From: Apiotrichum sp. Y4204
Taxonomy: Eukaryota > Basidiomycota > Tremellomycetes > Trichosporonales > Trichosporonaceae
Direction of reading: 5' to 3'
Length of the DNA stretch: 64,000 nt
Assembly (NCBI GenBank): GCA_025531455.1
Contig: JAMYHL010000008.1
Span: 310,001-374,000 of the forward strand
Shown here: one piece after another, positions 44,791 to 56,129 of the stretch
How the letters are laid out: the number at the start of each line of letters is the position of its first letter
How positions within the stretch are numbered: the stretch's first letter is position 1
Translations under genes and position numbers: made by a program
The notes under the pieces: model-generated
Told to the model about the DNA's origin: nothing
What the model saw: only the letters and a program-made list of their open reading frames with translations
The model's database searches: none

Positions 44791-44956
44791 CACTCGGTCG
44801 ACAGGACAAGTATGTTTTCCTTTTATAGATCCCACAACATTCGCGATCCGTGTGGCACTCAGTCGACAGGACAAGCACAGCCATAAGACAAAGGTACGTT
44901 TTCTAGCATGATAGCATTGTATTTTCCTTTTATAGATCCCACAACATTCGCGATCC
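44791..44956. repeat. Partial duplication with a 35-bp perfect repeat
   Basis: A 35-bp sequence beginning ttttccttttatagatccca occurs at 44815-44849 and again, unchanged, at 44922-44956. Upstream of each is a second shared word, cactcggtcgacaggacaag at 44791-44810 and the same with one change at 44857-44876. Copy two carries an extra 40-odd bases between the two words. Confidence 0.85.
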
Positions 44957-45340
44957 AAGACGCGACTGTCTGCAGTTGTACAAGCTGCCTATGAACCTCC
45001 CCTTCAGCATGGACGGAACAATGCCGAGCCGTACGGCAGAACGTACACCGAACGCATTCCAACCTCGTTCCCACGATATCCGCGATTGGGCCGTAGACGG
45101 ACACATGACACGATGCCAGTCGACACACCACCCATCCCAAATCCCGTAGCCCAACACTCCCAGCAGTCCCAAAGCGTAGAATCGCCCGTCCGTATGACCA
45201 TCTTCCATCTCCCTCATCTTTCTTCACACGGCATGTCGCGCGTGGACCCTCCCCACCCACGCAGCCTGTGCTCTGTGGCTTATACGCCAAGATACACTGT
45301 CGCGGAGTTGCCCCGCGTGCCCCGCTTGATCTGGACAGCC

Positions 45341-45390
45341 GGTGGACTGTGTGGACTGTGGACTGTGGCACTGTGGACGGTGTGGACCGT
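45341..45390. repeat. Imperfect short repeats of a gtggact-like unit
   Basis: About six imperfect copies of gtggact/gtggacg within 50 bases. No gene assigned. Confidence 0.7.
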
Positions 45391-47294
45391 GCGCCCCCGG
45401 AGTTGGCCGGCCACCCAAGTAGTAATTAGCGTGCCGGAAATCACAGAGGAAATCCGGTGGGAAAACGCGGATAAACCTGCAGCTGCACAGAGCTTGGGGC
45501 GATCGGTAACTTGGTGAGGTCAGCCGAGCTCCCGAGCTGCAATGCAAGCAAACATCCCACACCTTGTATAGGACCGTGCACCTTGCCTGATAGCCGCGGT
45601 CATCCAGCTGCGTTCGAACGCAATGCGCACATATATGGAGAGTGGGGCCGGAGCTGGGTATACCGACCAAAAGTGTTCCAAGGACGCGAGACAGATTTCC
45701 GCGGCACGCGGTACGCAATATGCGGCATGGCCGTTACAATGCCGGGATGCCGGACGTGCCGAGGTGCCGAGCGCGCACATAGTGTAGAGCACGGAGCACA
45801 GGTTACGATCAATGGCCGGCCTGACCGGTGTGTTACCCATGAGATACCGCCCGCGCTGGAAGATGTCCGGTGCGAGCGGCGGAGAGCACTCTCCGTTCTC
45901 TTCTCGACGCGTCGGATGGTTCGACGCCGTTCCGACCTTGTCCCCCCCCCACTTGGTACCCTTTGCACAGTAGTATCGTAACTGGCCCCTGGCGTTTGCA
46001 CCTGCAAACATGCGGTCTGCGCCTGCAACCCACGCATGGACGCATGGAGGACGGGGAGTACGGCTACACGGCCGGCACGGCTACGCGCTCCCCGGCTGCC
46101 GATGCACGAGCGATCGTGGCACACAGCTGAAGAGGCGTCTGCTGGCGGCGGGTAGCGACTGGCGAGCCATGAAAAGGCATTAGCATAGGCGTCAGCATCA
46201 CGGATCATGGAATGCATGCTGTGTATCTTTTTGTAGGTCCGGCATGGCACGATATGCAGAGACGCGGACACTGCCCGCGGATTGGAAGGGGTGTAGCAGA
46301 CATTGCAGATACCGCCGGCAGACGCATTATCCAGACAAGCGAGTGATCTCTCAGAGCATATGGGCAGGGCACAGTCCATCAAGTCCACCGGCGACTGCGC
46401 GCGGCGAGGGGTGCCCGTGGGGCCTCATTGCACGGCTGCGATGTAATTGCATGTCAATGTCTCGTGTCTCGTATCGTATATCGTATCTTGTCGTGCATCT
46501 CGCACTCGGCTGCCCATCTCGGCGTGATAGCAAGACAGCGAGCCGTGGCTTGCCCACATCGGTTGTGCCCTCGGCTTCGACGGTGTCTAGGGACACTTTA
46601 GGTCTTTGGCTCTGGGTGGTTATTGTTACCAGCACGCTGCGCTTCGGCTTCTTGGGACGCTCTCATCCGAGCGAGCAGTTTCCATTCCTCTGGTCTGCCG
46701 TTAAGTGTCGGTCCTCGGTCCTAACGTGCCGGGGCATCTGAAGTACGACAGTATAGAGCATCAGCACGAGTTCTTCCTGTTTATGCAGCAATACGACTTT
46801 GCAATCTACACATCCCTATGTTCGTGACACTTTAGTGCAGCTCACGACCACGCGCGCCCTGCACGCCATCGCTATTGCCATTGCCTCCATCCCTTGTATT
46901 CCCGGACACCCGCGCGCAACATCCAGCTTCCAGACCGCCGCCCGACGACACATTCCGCATCACGGCTCAAGGGCACGCGCAATATCCGCGCACATCTCCG
47001 GATACATCCCGTCCATCGCCCGTCATCCGTTGATTAAAACCCACGCACCGGCGCCCGCGCCCGTGCATGTGCCCATATCCTCGATCTCAACCTTGGCCTT
47101 GATCTTTCATTCTGCACTCGGACATCAACACTGGTACATCGCATCCGTCCATCATCCTATCCGCATCCACAATCAGAACTCGCGGTCCAGCTCGTCACTG
47201 CGCATCCGGCATCCCGCCCCTTTAATCACACTCTACCCGACGCCATCCAGCCACAATAGCGACCATTACGAGCACCGCGCCCGCCGCGCCGAGC

Positions 47295-49993
47295 ATGTCG
47301 CCGCCCAGCGCGGATCCGTACAAGCGGCGTACATCCAAGGCATGCGAGCATTGTCGCACGAAGCGCACGCGCTGCACCGGCCAGAGTCCGTGCGACGCCT
47401 GCATCTCCCTTGGCATCGGCGAGGCGTGCTACGTCCGCGAGAAGGCGCGTCCCAGACGGTGAGTCACGGTCCCAGGTCAGAGACACTACGGCCAAATGCA
47501 TGCGAGGTCACGATGCGCTGCGCACCAAAAGCGCCTACAGTGTTGGGGGCTCGCAGAACAATCGTCCCAGCACTAGTTCGTGTCCGGATATCTGCAGTCT
47601 CGAAATGACGGCCGGATCCGGCCGTCGTCCACCCTCTGTTCACGAACCGACATCCCGGGAAAGTGTCACATGCACAACTCTCTCGTCTTGGCATGGCGCG
47701 TTGTTGCTCTTACACACTGGATGTGCCTCAAAGTCGCTCGGGTTGCGTTGTTGTGAGGTCATGCCGCCCATGCAAACGATCGCCGAACAAGCGATCTGCA
47801 TGCCATCTGCATACGATCTGCATGATCGACAGAGAAGGACACGGGGGCCCACGACATTGGCGTAAAGCTTGACGACCAAGAAGCCAAGCATTGTCTCGGA
47901 GCACAAATCTCCACATTATCCTCGCATCACATGCACTCCATGCAACTGGCAACTGACACACGGTACTGACGCATAGTGCACCCGCCGCATCGAAACGCCG
48001 CCGCAAAACCATCTCGCCTGAGAATGGGTTCGGAGAGGGGCACGCGCACTTTATCCGAGACGTCGAGCTCGCCATTGACAGCTGGCTCGAAGGCGCAGGT
48101 GAGTTTGAGCATACACGCCAGGATCGTCATGATCGCCAAGATGTAGTGTGCCATGTTGAGGCAATCCTCTACTGGCGTTCATGCCGAAGGCGACGCAGCT
48201 GACCCTAGGCCACACAGCTCGCACCTCTCTTCCCGGGCCATCCCGGTTGGCATCCCTAACGGGCTCTCCACTGCCAACCGACTCACGAGAGCTCGCAAAC
48301 TTTGAGGATCGCCTGCTTGTCGCCTACCGATCGGTTCACCACTTTGAGTTTCTAGCCCCAGCTCGCGTTGCGAATCTTTATTCGCGTCATCGCAGCCTGC
48401 CGGAGTCTCTCGGTGCGGATCAACGGGCCCTAATGGCAGCCGTCCTCTGTCTTGGACGCCTCAGTGAACTCGCCTTTGAATCCCCGTCAGAGGGTATCCA
48501 CCGGATGCGCGCAATTCCACCCGGAGAGACCAGGGAGGACGTCACCTACTTCCGTCTCGCGCTCACACACCTCGAGCAATCGGGCAAGGCAAGCTGCAAT
48601 GCTCTCTGTGCGTGCGATTGGGACCTCTGCCTGAGCTCTGAACTGACACGAGCGCTCAATCGACCCTGACCTTTCTTCTGATTCTAACCTCTTCCATCCA
48701 GGCGCCCTCCACTGTCTCCAGTTGTTTGCGCAGGTTCTCGGAGGACCAGAGGACACCCGTGAGCTGCTCGGCGCCATGTGCTGGCATGCCCGCGAACTCG
48801 GCCTCCATCGCCGGGACACCGCCGCCGCCTACCCGTCCATGGACCGCGTTGGCGAGCTCTTCTTCAGCACAATGTACAAGGACACGTGAGTTCCCAAGCA
48901 ATCTTGGCTGGTCCTGTGGGAAGTTGTGACCACAATGGCGCGGCGGCGCCGCGTTGGTGTGGATTTCTTCGGGTATCGGTATCGGTGTCCGGTGTTCCGG
49001 AGTTCGCAACCCCGGCCCGGTGTAGCTCCGGCCCGGTGTCGAGTTGCCGACGTTTGCCGAAGGGTCGGATATACCCGGATACATCCTGGATAAACAGAAT
49101 CTCACTTATCACCGTTCCTACTGAGCTTGCGATCTGACAACAGATGGTTTGCCGCGCTTGTTGATGCTCCGCCATTCTTGCGCTGGGGAGAGTTCGAGTA
49201 CGACCCCAGTATCTCGACAGATGTACCGCAGACCATGGGGGTACTCTCGCGCCTCGCGGTGCTGGAGAGCGAGCTCCTGACGACGATCCACTCGGGCAAG
49301 GTCGACACGCTGACCCCCGAGTTTGTCCTGGGAACGGAAAGCAAGTGGTGGCCTCTTATGCGCGAGTGTGGGGATGAGCGGAGCGACAAGCTGCTTGTCT
49401 TGATACATCCGTACGCTGATATCCGGTTCAACTGGTAGGTCTCAAAACATTCCTCCGATTGCGGCTAACAGTCAGGATCCGACTTTTGCTCCGCGCTCCC
49501 TGCCTGTCTCATCCGACACTTGGTGCGAGCTCCACGCCGATCGTGGCTCGCTCCCTCTCGCGGCTCTTGCACACATACGCCTCGCTTGCGGCTGCTGGCC
49601 TTTTCCATCCGTGCTATGCCCAGCTCCGGCGCATCGTCACTTGCGGCCAACTCCTCGTGCTGTGCCACACTGCCCGCGAGCTCAGCCGCCCCGAGACCGA
49701 AGACCTCTTCGCTGTGCTGCTCGGGCTCATCAGGGAGCATGTTGGGATTTTCGACTTTGTGCCCGATCTGATTCAAAACTTTGAGAGCGTCGGTGCCTTC
49801 CTGGGTAAGTGCCAGTGAACATTTGCGCTGTGTGCAGATACTAATGTTTGCAGGCCTCACGATTCCCGCTGCACCTCCGCCGACGCGCCTGACGGACATT
49901 CCTGAGCTCCCCATGATGTTCGATTACAGCTTGTCATCATGGTTCGACACGGTCTTCAGCGAGCCGCAGCTCTTGCAGGCCGAAGCGGTATGA
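47295..49993 (+). CDS. Zn(II)2Cys6 transcription factor
   Basis: Seven exons (47295-47458, 47977-48098, 48218-48607, 48702-48885, 49144-49434, 49476-49804, 49854-49993) give 539 residues. Residues 17-45 form the binuclear zinc cluster: Cys17 and Cys20 in ACEHCRTKRTRC, Cys27, then SPCDACISLGIGEAC with Cys33, Cys36 and Cys45, spacing as in Gal4-type factors. A basic linker (ASKRRRK) follows. The middle and C-terminal parts are helical (FEFLAPARVANLYSRH, FDFVPDLIQNF), resembling fungal-specific regulatory regions without a clear named domain. It should bind CGG-type sites in the nucleus. Target genes cannot be inferred. The first intron is 518 nt, the longest in the window. Confidence 0.88.
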
Positions 49994-51064
49994 GGGGCGA
50001 AGGCTACAACGCACTTTCCTCGGGAGGAGGGAAGCGTGAAATGATACCATGTGGATAATCAAAAACAATCATTGGAATTTCGACGCAGGGCGTAAACGAC
50101 GATGCTGAGACAGTTAGAGCCATTCTCGGCGCCGTCTGGCCATGATATGCGGCTGATCGAGCGTCGGAGATGGGAATACTCACTTCGATTTGGCGACTCA
50201 CTACCCCGGCGATCGGCGCGTAGTCGCATGTTTCCATAGGAAGCGAACAGTTGTATTCAAGGGAGTCACGCTATTGTGACGAGGTTCAACACCGACTTGT
50301 ATTGTGGGAAGATGTATCCTGTAGGATGAATTGGTTTCTTTGGAAGTAAGGATTAGGCAATTCGGTTACTTGTCACAAGAGCAAAGCAAGAACGGGACAT
50401 GTTACAGCACACACCACGAGTCTTCAGACAGCCGTCTTGCTCCTGTGTCTCATACCTGAGCTAAGCTCGACTTGTGACCAGTCATGATGAAGGGGCACAT
50501 GGATGAGACGAGGGACCACCTTCATTGTGCAAAGACTTCTGCTGACCCCTGGGCATGGTGGCAAGGGCAGTTATGCTCGCGAGTTTAGAAACGGCTGATC
50601 CCAACATTCTGGTTGAGTCGTCGATATTCTCCGTTGCCAAGTACAGTACTTCTCGTATCAGAATGAGTACCGCCCTCCACACAGCGATTGTCGCTCGAGG
50701 TACATGTCCGTTGTTCGTTGGTTAGTGAACGCATCAGTAAGCCGGAAGCAACCCGTTTGATGTTGCAGCTCAGTTGTCAGCCCATGTTAGACAGACGAGG
50801 CCGGGCTTGAGTTCAACACCCGCCTCGCGCAGCTTCCACCATCTCAAACCCCCTCCTCGCGTCACAACTGTTCCACGCAGCGCTCTCAGGTAACCCCATC
50901 AGTCACTCACCTCCCCTTGGCCAAGGAACCTACCTAAGCAAGTTCTTTGCCCTCTCATCCAATCTCCTCAAGCAGGCCTCTCAAGCAACCCCACCGCTCC
51001 TCAACCTCCCAGTACCCCTCGAACTCACACAGTCCACACGAGCGATGCCCACCTACCGACAACC

Positions 51065-51199
51065 ATGACTCGAATCCCACCTCGAAACTTCAGCGCCGAC
51101 GTCCGTTTCCGAAAGGAGAATGCCAAGAAGAACGAATACAGAGAAGAGCTAACCCAGAGTTCGCCGACAAACGAAGGCAAGACGGAGAAACAACCTTAG
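51065..51199 (+). CDS. Possible 44-residue protein
   Basis: Not recognised. An ATG in a good context (ACAACCATGA) follows a CT-rich 120-nt stretch and opens MTRIPPRNFSADVRFRKENA, then a Lys/Glu-rich tail ending EGKTEKQP. Basic and hydrophilic. Short enough to be chance; the leader-like sequence before it is the main argument for a gene. Confidence 0.25.
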   Translation: MTRIPPRNFSADVRFRKENAKKNEYREELTQSSPTNEGKTEKQP

Positions 51200-52773
51200 T
51201 CGACGTGGAAGCGACGTCAAGCGACGTCTCTGCAGTGTTCCAGATTTAGTGTGCTCCAACGCGATCTAGATCTCGGACAAACCTCCAGCCTCTCTATGCG
51301 AGACAGCGGTCGGCGACGGCGTCGGGAGAATGAGTAGTGCACGGAATGTGAGGTGGAGCCGGCGCCGGCGCCGGGGCTCGCACATAGCGCGCGGTATCTG
51401 TGGCGCGGCGGCGCCGGCGGCACGCGGATGTGCATTGTGAACTTTTTAGTGTACGTACTGTCGTGTAAGGCATGTATTACTCTTGTATGTACGTATGGCT
51501 GTCACTGTATCTGGTGAATGTTCTCATGATCGGCACTGGCGCGGACTCTGGAGCACGAGGCGGAGTGGTAGCTGCACTAGCGCTCGGAACGGAGCGAGGA
51601 GTGGGTCTGGCTCCGCGTGTCCCATACATCACCAGTTCCCAGTAGACAAGTGGGAGGAAGAACGGAGGACCTGCAGGAGACAGCATTCGCCCCACCATAG
51701 AGGGACCACGAGCGGACCATTCAAGCACCGGGTCCAGAGCAGCCTGAACGACGCCTCTCCACCCTTGAGAGCTTCCATAATACCGCGATACCGCGCTAGT
51801 GCTCGGCATGCCGCGCGGCTCACATGTCCACCTGCCGCGGCAGATGGTCCGGCTAATACCTAGACAGTATTGCTGGTGATCAACTTAGTTTGCAGAGGTT
51901 ATCGTCATCGCGGGCGCGAGCGTCTGTTTCAGTTGGCCCGCGGCGGGGGCGGGCCGAGCCTGGCAACGCAGCGATCGCGCCGCGGCGCCGGTACATTCCA
52001 GGCATTCCAGATTATCTGATCGTGAAGCTGGCTGACACCACTCCGCTAGTAGACTCACCAGGCAGTTAGTCATGGCCCGCGTGTCAGCCTCTAGAGGCTG
52101 GATACGTACCAGGGTTCGGGCTTTCACGTGGTTTGTCACTTTGCACTTGGGAGAGTGAAGGTGAGGAATGTGGAGGTGCAGACCCAACGGGTGGCGCAAT
52201 CGCCACGGCTCGCGCGGCTCGAGCGTGTCTTGTGGTCGTGGTAGCCGTAGCTTGCATTGCTCGGCCTCCTGCGTTTCCACTGGCCAGTCGGAACCGTCCG
52301 GCGTCAGCAGGGATTGTAATCGCCGGCTTGGCGGACAGTTCGTCAGCATCGACGACCGCTTCGGCGACGCGAGAGACAAGGCCGAGCTCTCGGTCTGCCC
52401 CCTCGAAACGGCTCTCCGGCTGACGTCTGGTAAAGAATTTCTAGAAACTTGTGCACTTGTCTCCTGCGGGATCTTCTGCGGGAGCGAGATTAATGTTCGA
52501 AGCAAAAACGAAGAGCGGCGATCAGTTGTCGAACGGCCAAGACTCTCGCGCGAGTTTGCGCCCCAAAAGAGACATGGCGTGACGGGCCCCCACAGGTGTC
52601 CCAAGGGTATCCTAAGGTGTAAAAGTGTTGCGCCACAGCCACAGGGATGCCCGAACCGGACTTTGTTTGATCAAGACGTCTGCAGCTGCGGATCTACAGG
52701 AAAGTGGAAGAGCAGATAGCCCACACGGGCCGGCACTCGGTGTTGATGGTATGGAGACAGCGTCCCATTCGAG

Positions 52774-52802
52774 GCCACAGTGCCACAGTGCCACAGTGCC
52801 AC
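52774..52802. repeat. Tandem gccacagt repeat
   Basis: Three perfect copies of the 8-bp unit gccacagt followed by a partial fourth. Non-coding as far as I can see. Confidence 0.9.
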
Positions 52803-54440
52803 TCGCCCGTGGAGCACATCAGTGACACCATGTGCAGTCGTGCGGTTATCGGAATCGTCCGGGAGATATTCGCCCGCCGGATATTCACTGAGGTAGACAC
52901 GGATGTATCGACCACAGATGTATGATCCAGCTCTCCCTACATGCCTACACTTGCATTCCGGGGGGTTTTCGGGAAGCAATCCCGTGTGCCCGCGGCCAAC
53001 TGCTGGTCGCCTATCCTCGAGTGTCGGGAATCTCCCCGGTGATGTCTGGGGTAGACGGCGCACAGGATCAGTTTGGTAGTGAGTAGACCATGTGAGGCGG
53101 ATATAGAAATGCCCGTTACGCGCCGGAGATAGTTAAGCGCCGGACATTGTGTTTACTGTGGTTGGATGATAATTAGCCGGCTTTCATCCCCCTCATCGAG
53201 GCAGAATTAAGGCAGGTCAACGAGGCAGGACGGTGCAGGACGAGAACAGCGGGGTTGCTGGGAATGGTGGAGGCTAAGAAGGATGGAGGAAATTGAAGAA
53301 TGTCGCAAGCCGCAAGCCATGTCGTCGGATGCGGATATCCCTGTGTCCCTTCTGAGTCCCGCTCCTCTGTAGTTCTAAAGCTCTCTCGATGCCGAGCCTG
53401 CCGAGCACTGGTCCAGTAGGAAGGGTTCCCGCATACCATGCCGGTACCCCACATCTACATCCTCAGCGGTGCATGCCGCTACTGGACGCGCTACACGGCT
53501 CTTTGTCCCCGGAAGATTGACCATGACGTTAGATGTCCAGCGTCCGAGGTGCAGTCCGAGGTTTGGCACAGCTGCGAGGGGAGGAGAGAGAGAGGCAAGG
53601 ATTGGTGCCAAGACCTCGAGACTGCCGCTGAGGACCAGAGAGACGAGCGTTCGAGCTATTCTTGCCGCAGCCACAAGCCTAGGCTAGCCTCTCCGGACTC
53701 GGATGCGGGGTAATTAATGGTGCGAGGGAGAGCAGCGGGTTTGACTACACCTCGGCCTGTCAGCAACCCGCGGCGCGCCCGCGCGCCCGAGGTCTTGGTC
53801 GGCCACCGCGCCACCAAAGGACACTATTACCCTGCCTGGAGGCGGGATGCCAGTGCCGCATGCTGCTGTAGCTGCCGGCGGGCCGCAGTGGGCTAGGAGG
53901 GCTGTTCTGTATACCGTTTACCTAGGCCTCGTGAGAGTTCTATCAGGGATTCGAGTAGGAAGGGAGAAGGACGCGAGCGCGCCACGCCACGCCCGGCGCC
54001 ACTTTACATTCCGTTGGGGACCGTGTGGAGGGCAGCGACGTTCAACGCTGTGCAGTACGCTGCATCCTGCATCCTGCGCAGCCATTGGTGCCCATGGTAT
54101 GGTGTTCAGCTGATCATTCATCAATGATCAACGACGGTGGAGGTCTCCGTGTGTGTGATGCAAACTGTTGATGAAGCCGCGAAAACGCGCAAGACAGTGT
54201 TCCATGCTGTGCGGCGAGGATCAGGCAACGATGCATCCCGCTCGTGTCACACTGGACAAAGTGTCCAAGCATTCCAGACGTGCCAAGAAGTAATCACCAT
54301 ACACCTCCTCGCTCGCCCGGGACTGCTGGCCACGGCCTCGTCACGGCTGACTGACTTGACAGTAGTGGGTCGATTCATGTTTGCGTGCACTGACTGGGCC
54401 GCTGAGCCGCTGCTCAACTGATGAACTCATTTCAAAGATT

Positions 54441-54488
54441 ACACTAGTTTTTCATCAATGAGCTACACTAGTCGTTCATCAATGAGCT
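54441..54488. repeat. Two tandem copies of a 24-bp unit
   Basis: Units at 54441-54464 and 54465-54488 differ at two adjacent bases (TT against CG). Each contains TTCATCAATGAGCT. A related TTCATCAATGA word is also at about 54116. Confidence 0.85.
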
Positions 54489-56129
54489 CGTATACGTAGT
54501 ATACTCGAGTCCGAGTGCCGGACGGAGCACGCCGCACCCGACACAGCGTAGGAATTCCCAAAGTGCCTAACGTCATCTCCATAATTCACCACAGCAGCAA
54601 GCTTGCCTCGGTATCTCGGCGTGCATGCAGCCCGGAGCGCAGAGCGCAGAACACCAGAGCCCTGCAAGGCAATACACGCACAGGGGCGGCGAGTAACTTG
54701 ATGATCAGCTGGCCCGCGGCCAGCCGAGGTAGAAGAGTCAGACGATCAGCCCAGCTATTCACGTTATACAGCAACGCGCCAAAGCCCCCCCCCCTCTCCT
54801 CTTGTGCTCCTCCGCCGCCGTCTAATTGGGGTCTTGGCGATGTTGGCGATTACCGACAGGGCGCGCCGCCAGCAATTTTCTGTCAATGCCTGACAGAATG
54901 TTTTCGTATTCTCGCCCAACCCTGGGTCTGGGCTGGGTGCTGGCTGTTGCTTCGCCGCTCTCGCCGCACATCGACTCGCCTGCGCTGTGCCACCCGTGCA
55001 CCCACCCGCACAGCCTGATGAACATGTCCTGAACCTCCACGGGGCCACAGAGGACTCTCTGGGGAAAAGAGTGACATTCCAGAGAGGGCAATTGTTGTGC
55101 GTGCGTGCGTCTGGTGAATCGTACCAGGGCAGTGTGCTGCCAGTGGAGGGTGATGGATGAATGCTGTAAGGACAGACAGAGGGACACAAACACAAGAGTG
55201 AAACGCATAGCGCCGGTGACTATGGTTTCCCAGCTAGTCACCACAGACATGGCGAGTAACCACTTCACACTGGCTGGACGGCGTTGTGCTCGTTATCTCG
55301 CAACTATCTGTGCATCTGAAAGGATCGACCACAAGTCGCCGCTGGCCGCGGAGCAACTTGAGTGGCCGACATTGTCTAGTCTTTTCTCTAGTGTTGACAT
55401 GCTGACAGTTGTGCTGTCCGTAATTAGCATTGGTGATAAGGCCGGAGTCACCGCACGCCGCATTGCGCGGGTCAACCGAAACGCCGTTGCCGCACGCTGA
55501 GAGAGAGGGAAACAGCGGCATTCTTTCCATTCCCCAACAGGCCACCGCCGCGCTTCTGCTGCCGACTCACCCCTTGGCACGCCCGGCCCTTGGCCGAGAT
55601 GCCTCTTCACCCTTGCGGCTGCCGTCTTGTTGCCGTCCTTGCCGTCCTTGCCGCATTGACGTACTCTCCTCCTCCTCTGGTCCTCTGCTCTGGCCTGTAC
55701 TGCAGGCCCCCCATCACCTCCACTGCGGGGGCATGCAAGTCAACACACTAGTCATCTCCTCTGGTCTCTAGCCTCTGAGCCTTTCTCCGATCCGAACAGG
55801 CGTCGGCTGTTGCATATCTGCCTGGTATATCTACGCCAGGTATATCCACCCTTCTCTTCAGAACCAGCTTCAGCCAGACTTGCTACATATTATCAGCGAG
55901 CAGGACTCTATCTCTTCTCCTTCTCCGTCTCCTCTCAGACTCCGTCTCCATCTCCTCCACTTTGTCTCTCTAGGACTGTATCGTGTTCGTTGTATTTGAA
56001 CAACACAAGTCTCGCCAGAGTCATACCACCACACAAGTTACCACCCAAATTCGACCACCGCCGGATCGCGCCTAGCACCCAAGCCTGTTTCTCATACTCA
56101 ACCACCCACCCACAACACAGTGCCGCACC

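Larger units (their letters stand above)
43974..47294. other. Intergenic, 3.3 kb
   Basis: No gene recognised. It holds an ATGCAT word at 44206, an isolated TATAAATA at 44323, a split duplication at 44791-44956, a (gtggact)-type repeat at 45341-45390, and a CT-rich leader-like stretch from about 46800 before the next gene. Confidence 0.45.
49994..56129. other. Gene-poor region, 6.1 kb
   Basis: I found no convincing protein gene. Several open frames exceed 180 residues but look random in composition and match nothing I know. Contents I can name: a 44-codon ORF at 51065, GC-rich stretches (51355-51425), a ccacagtg-type tandem at 52774, and a 24-bp tandem pair at 54441. From about 55790 the plus strand is CT-rich, probably the leader of the zinc-finger gene. 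Confidence 0.45.

Noticed and set aside
45600..46388. 262-residue minus-strand open frame
   Set aside because: Random-looking composition and no recognisable motif; adjacent frames are also open.
46799..47608. 269-residue open frame overlapping the first exon of the Zn2Cys6 gene
   Set aside because: The correct frame at 47295-47458 encodes the zinc cluster; this frame is another reading of the same DNA plus leader.
51885..52604. 239-residue minus-strand open frame in the gene-poor region
   Set aside because: No domain, random-looking Ser/Arg/Leu-rich composition and no leader-like sequence or splice context supporting it.
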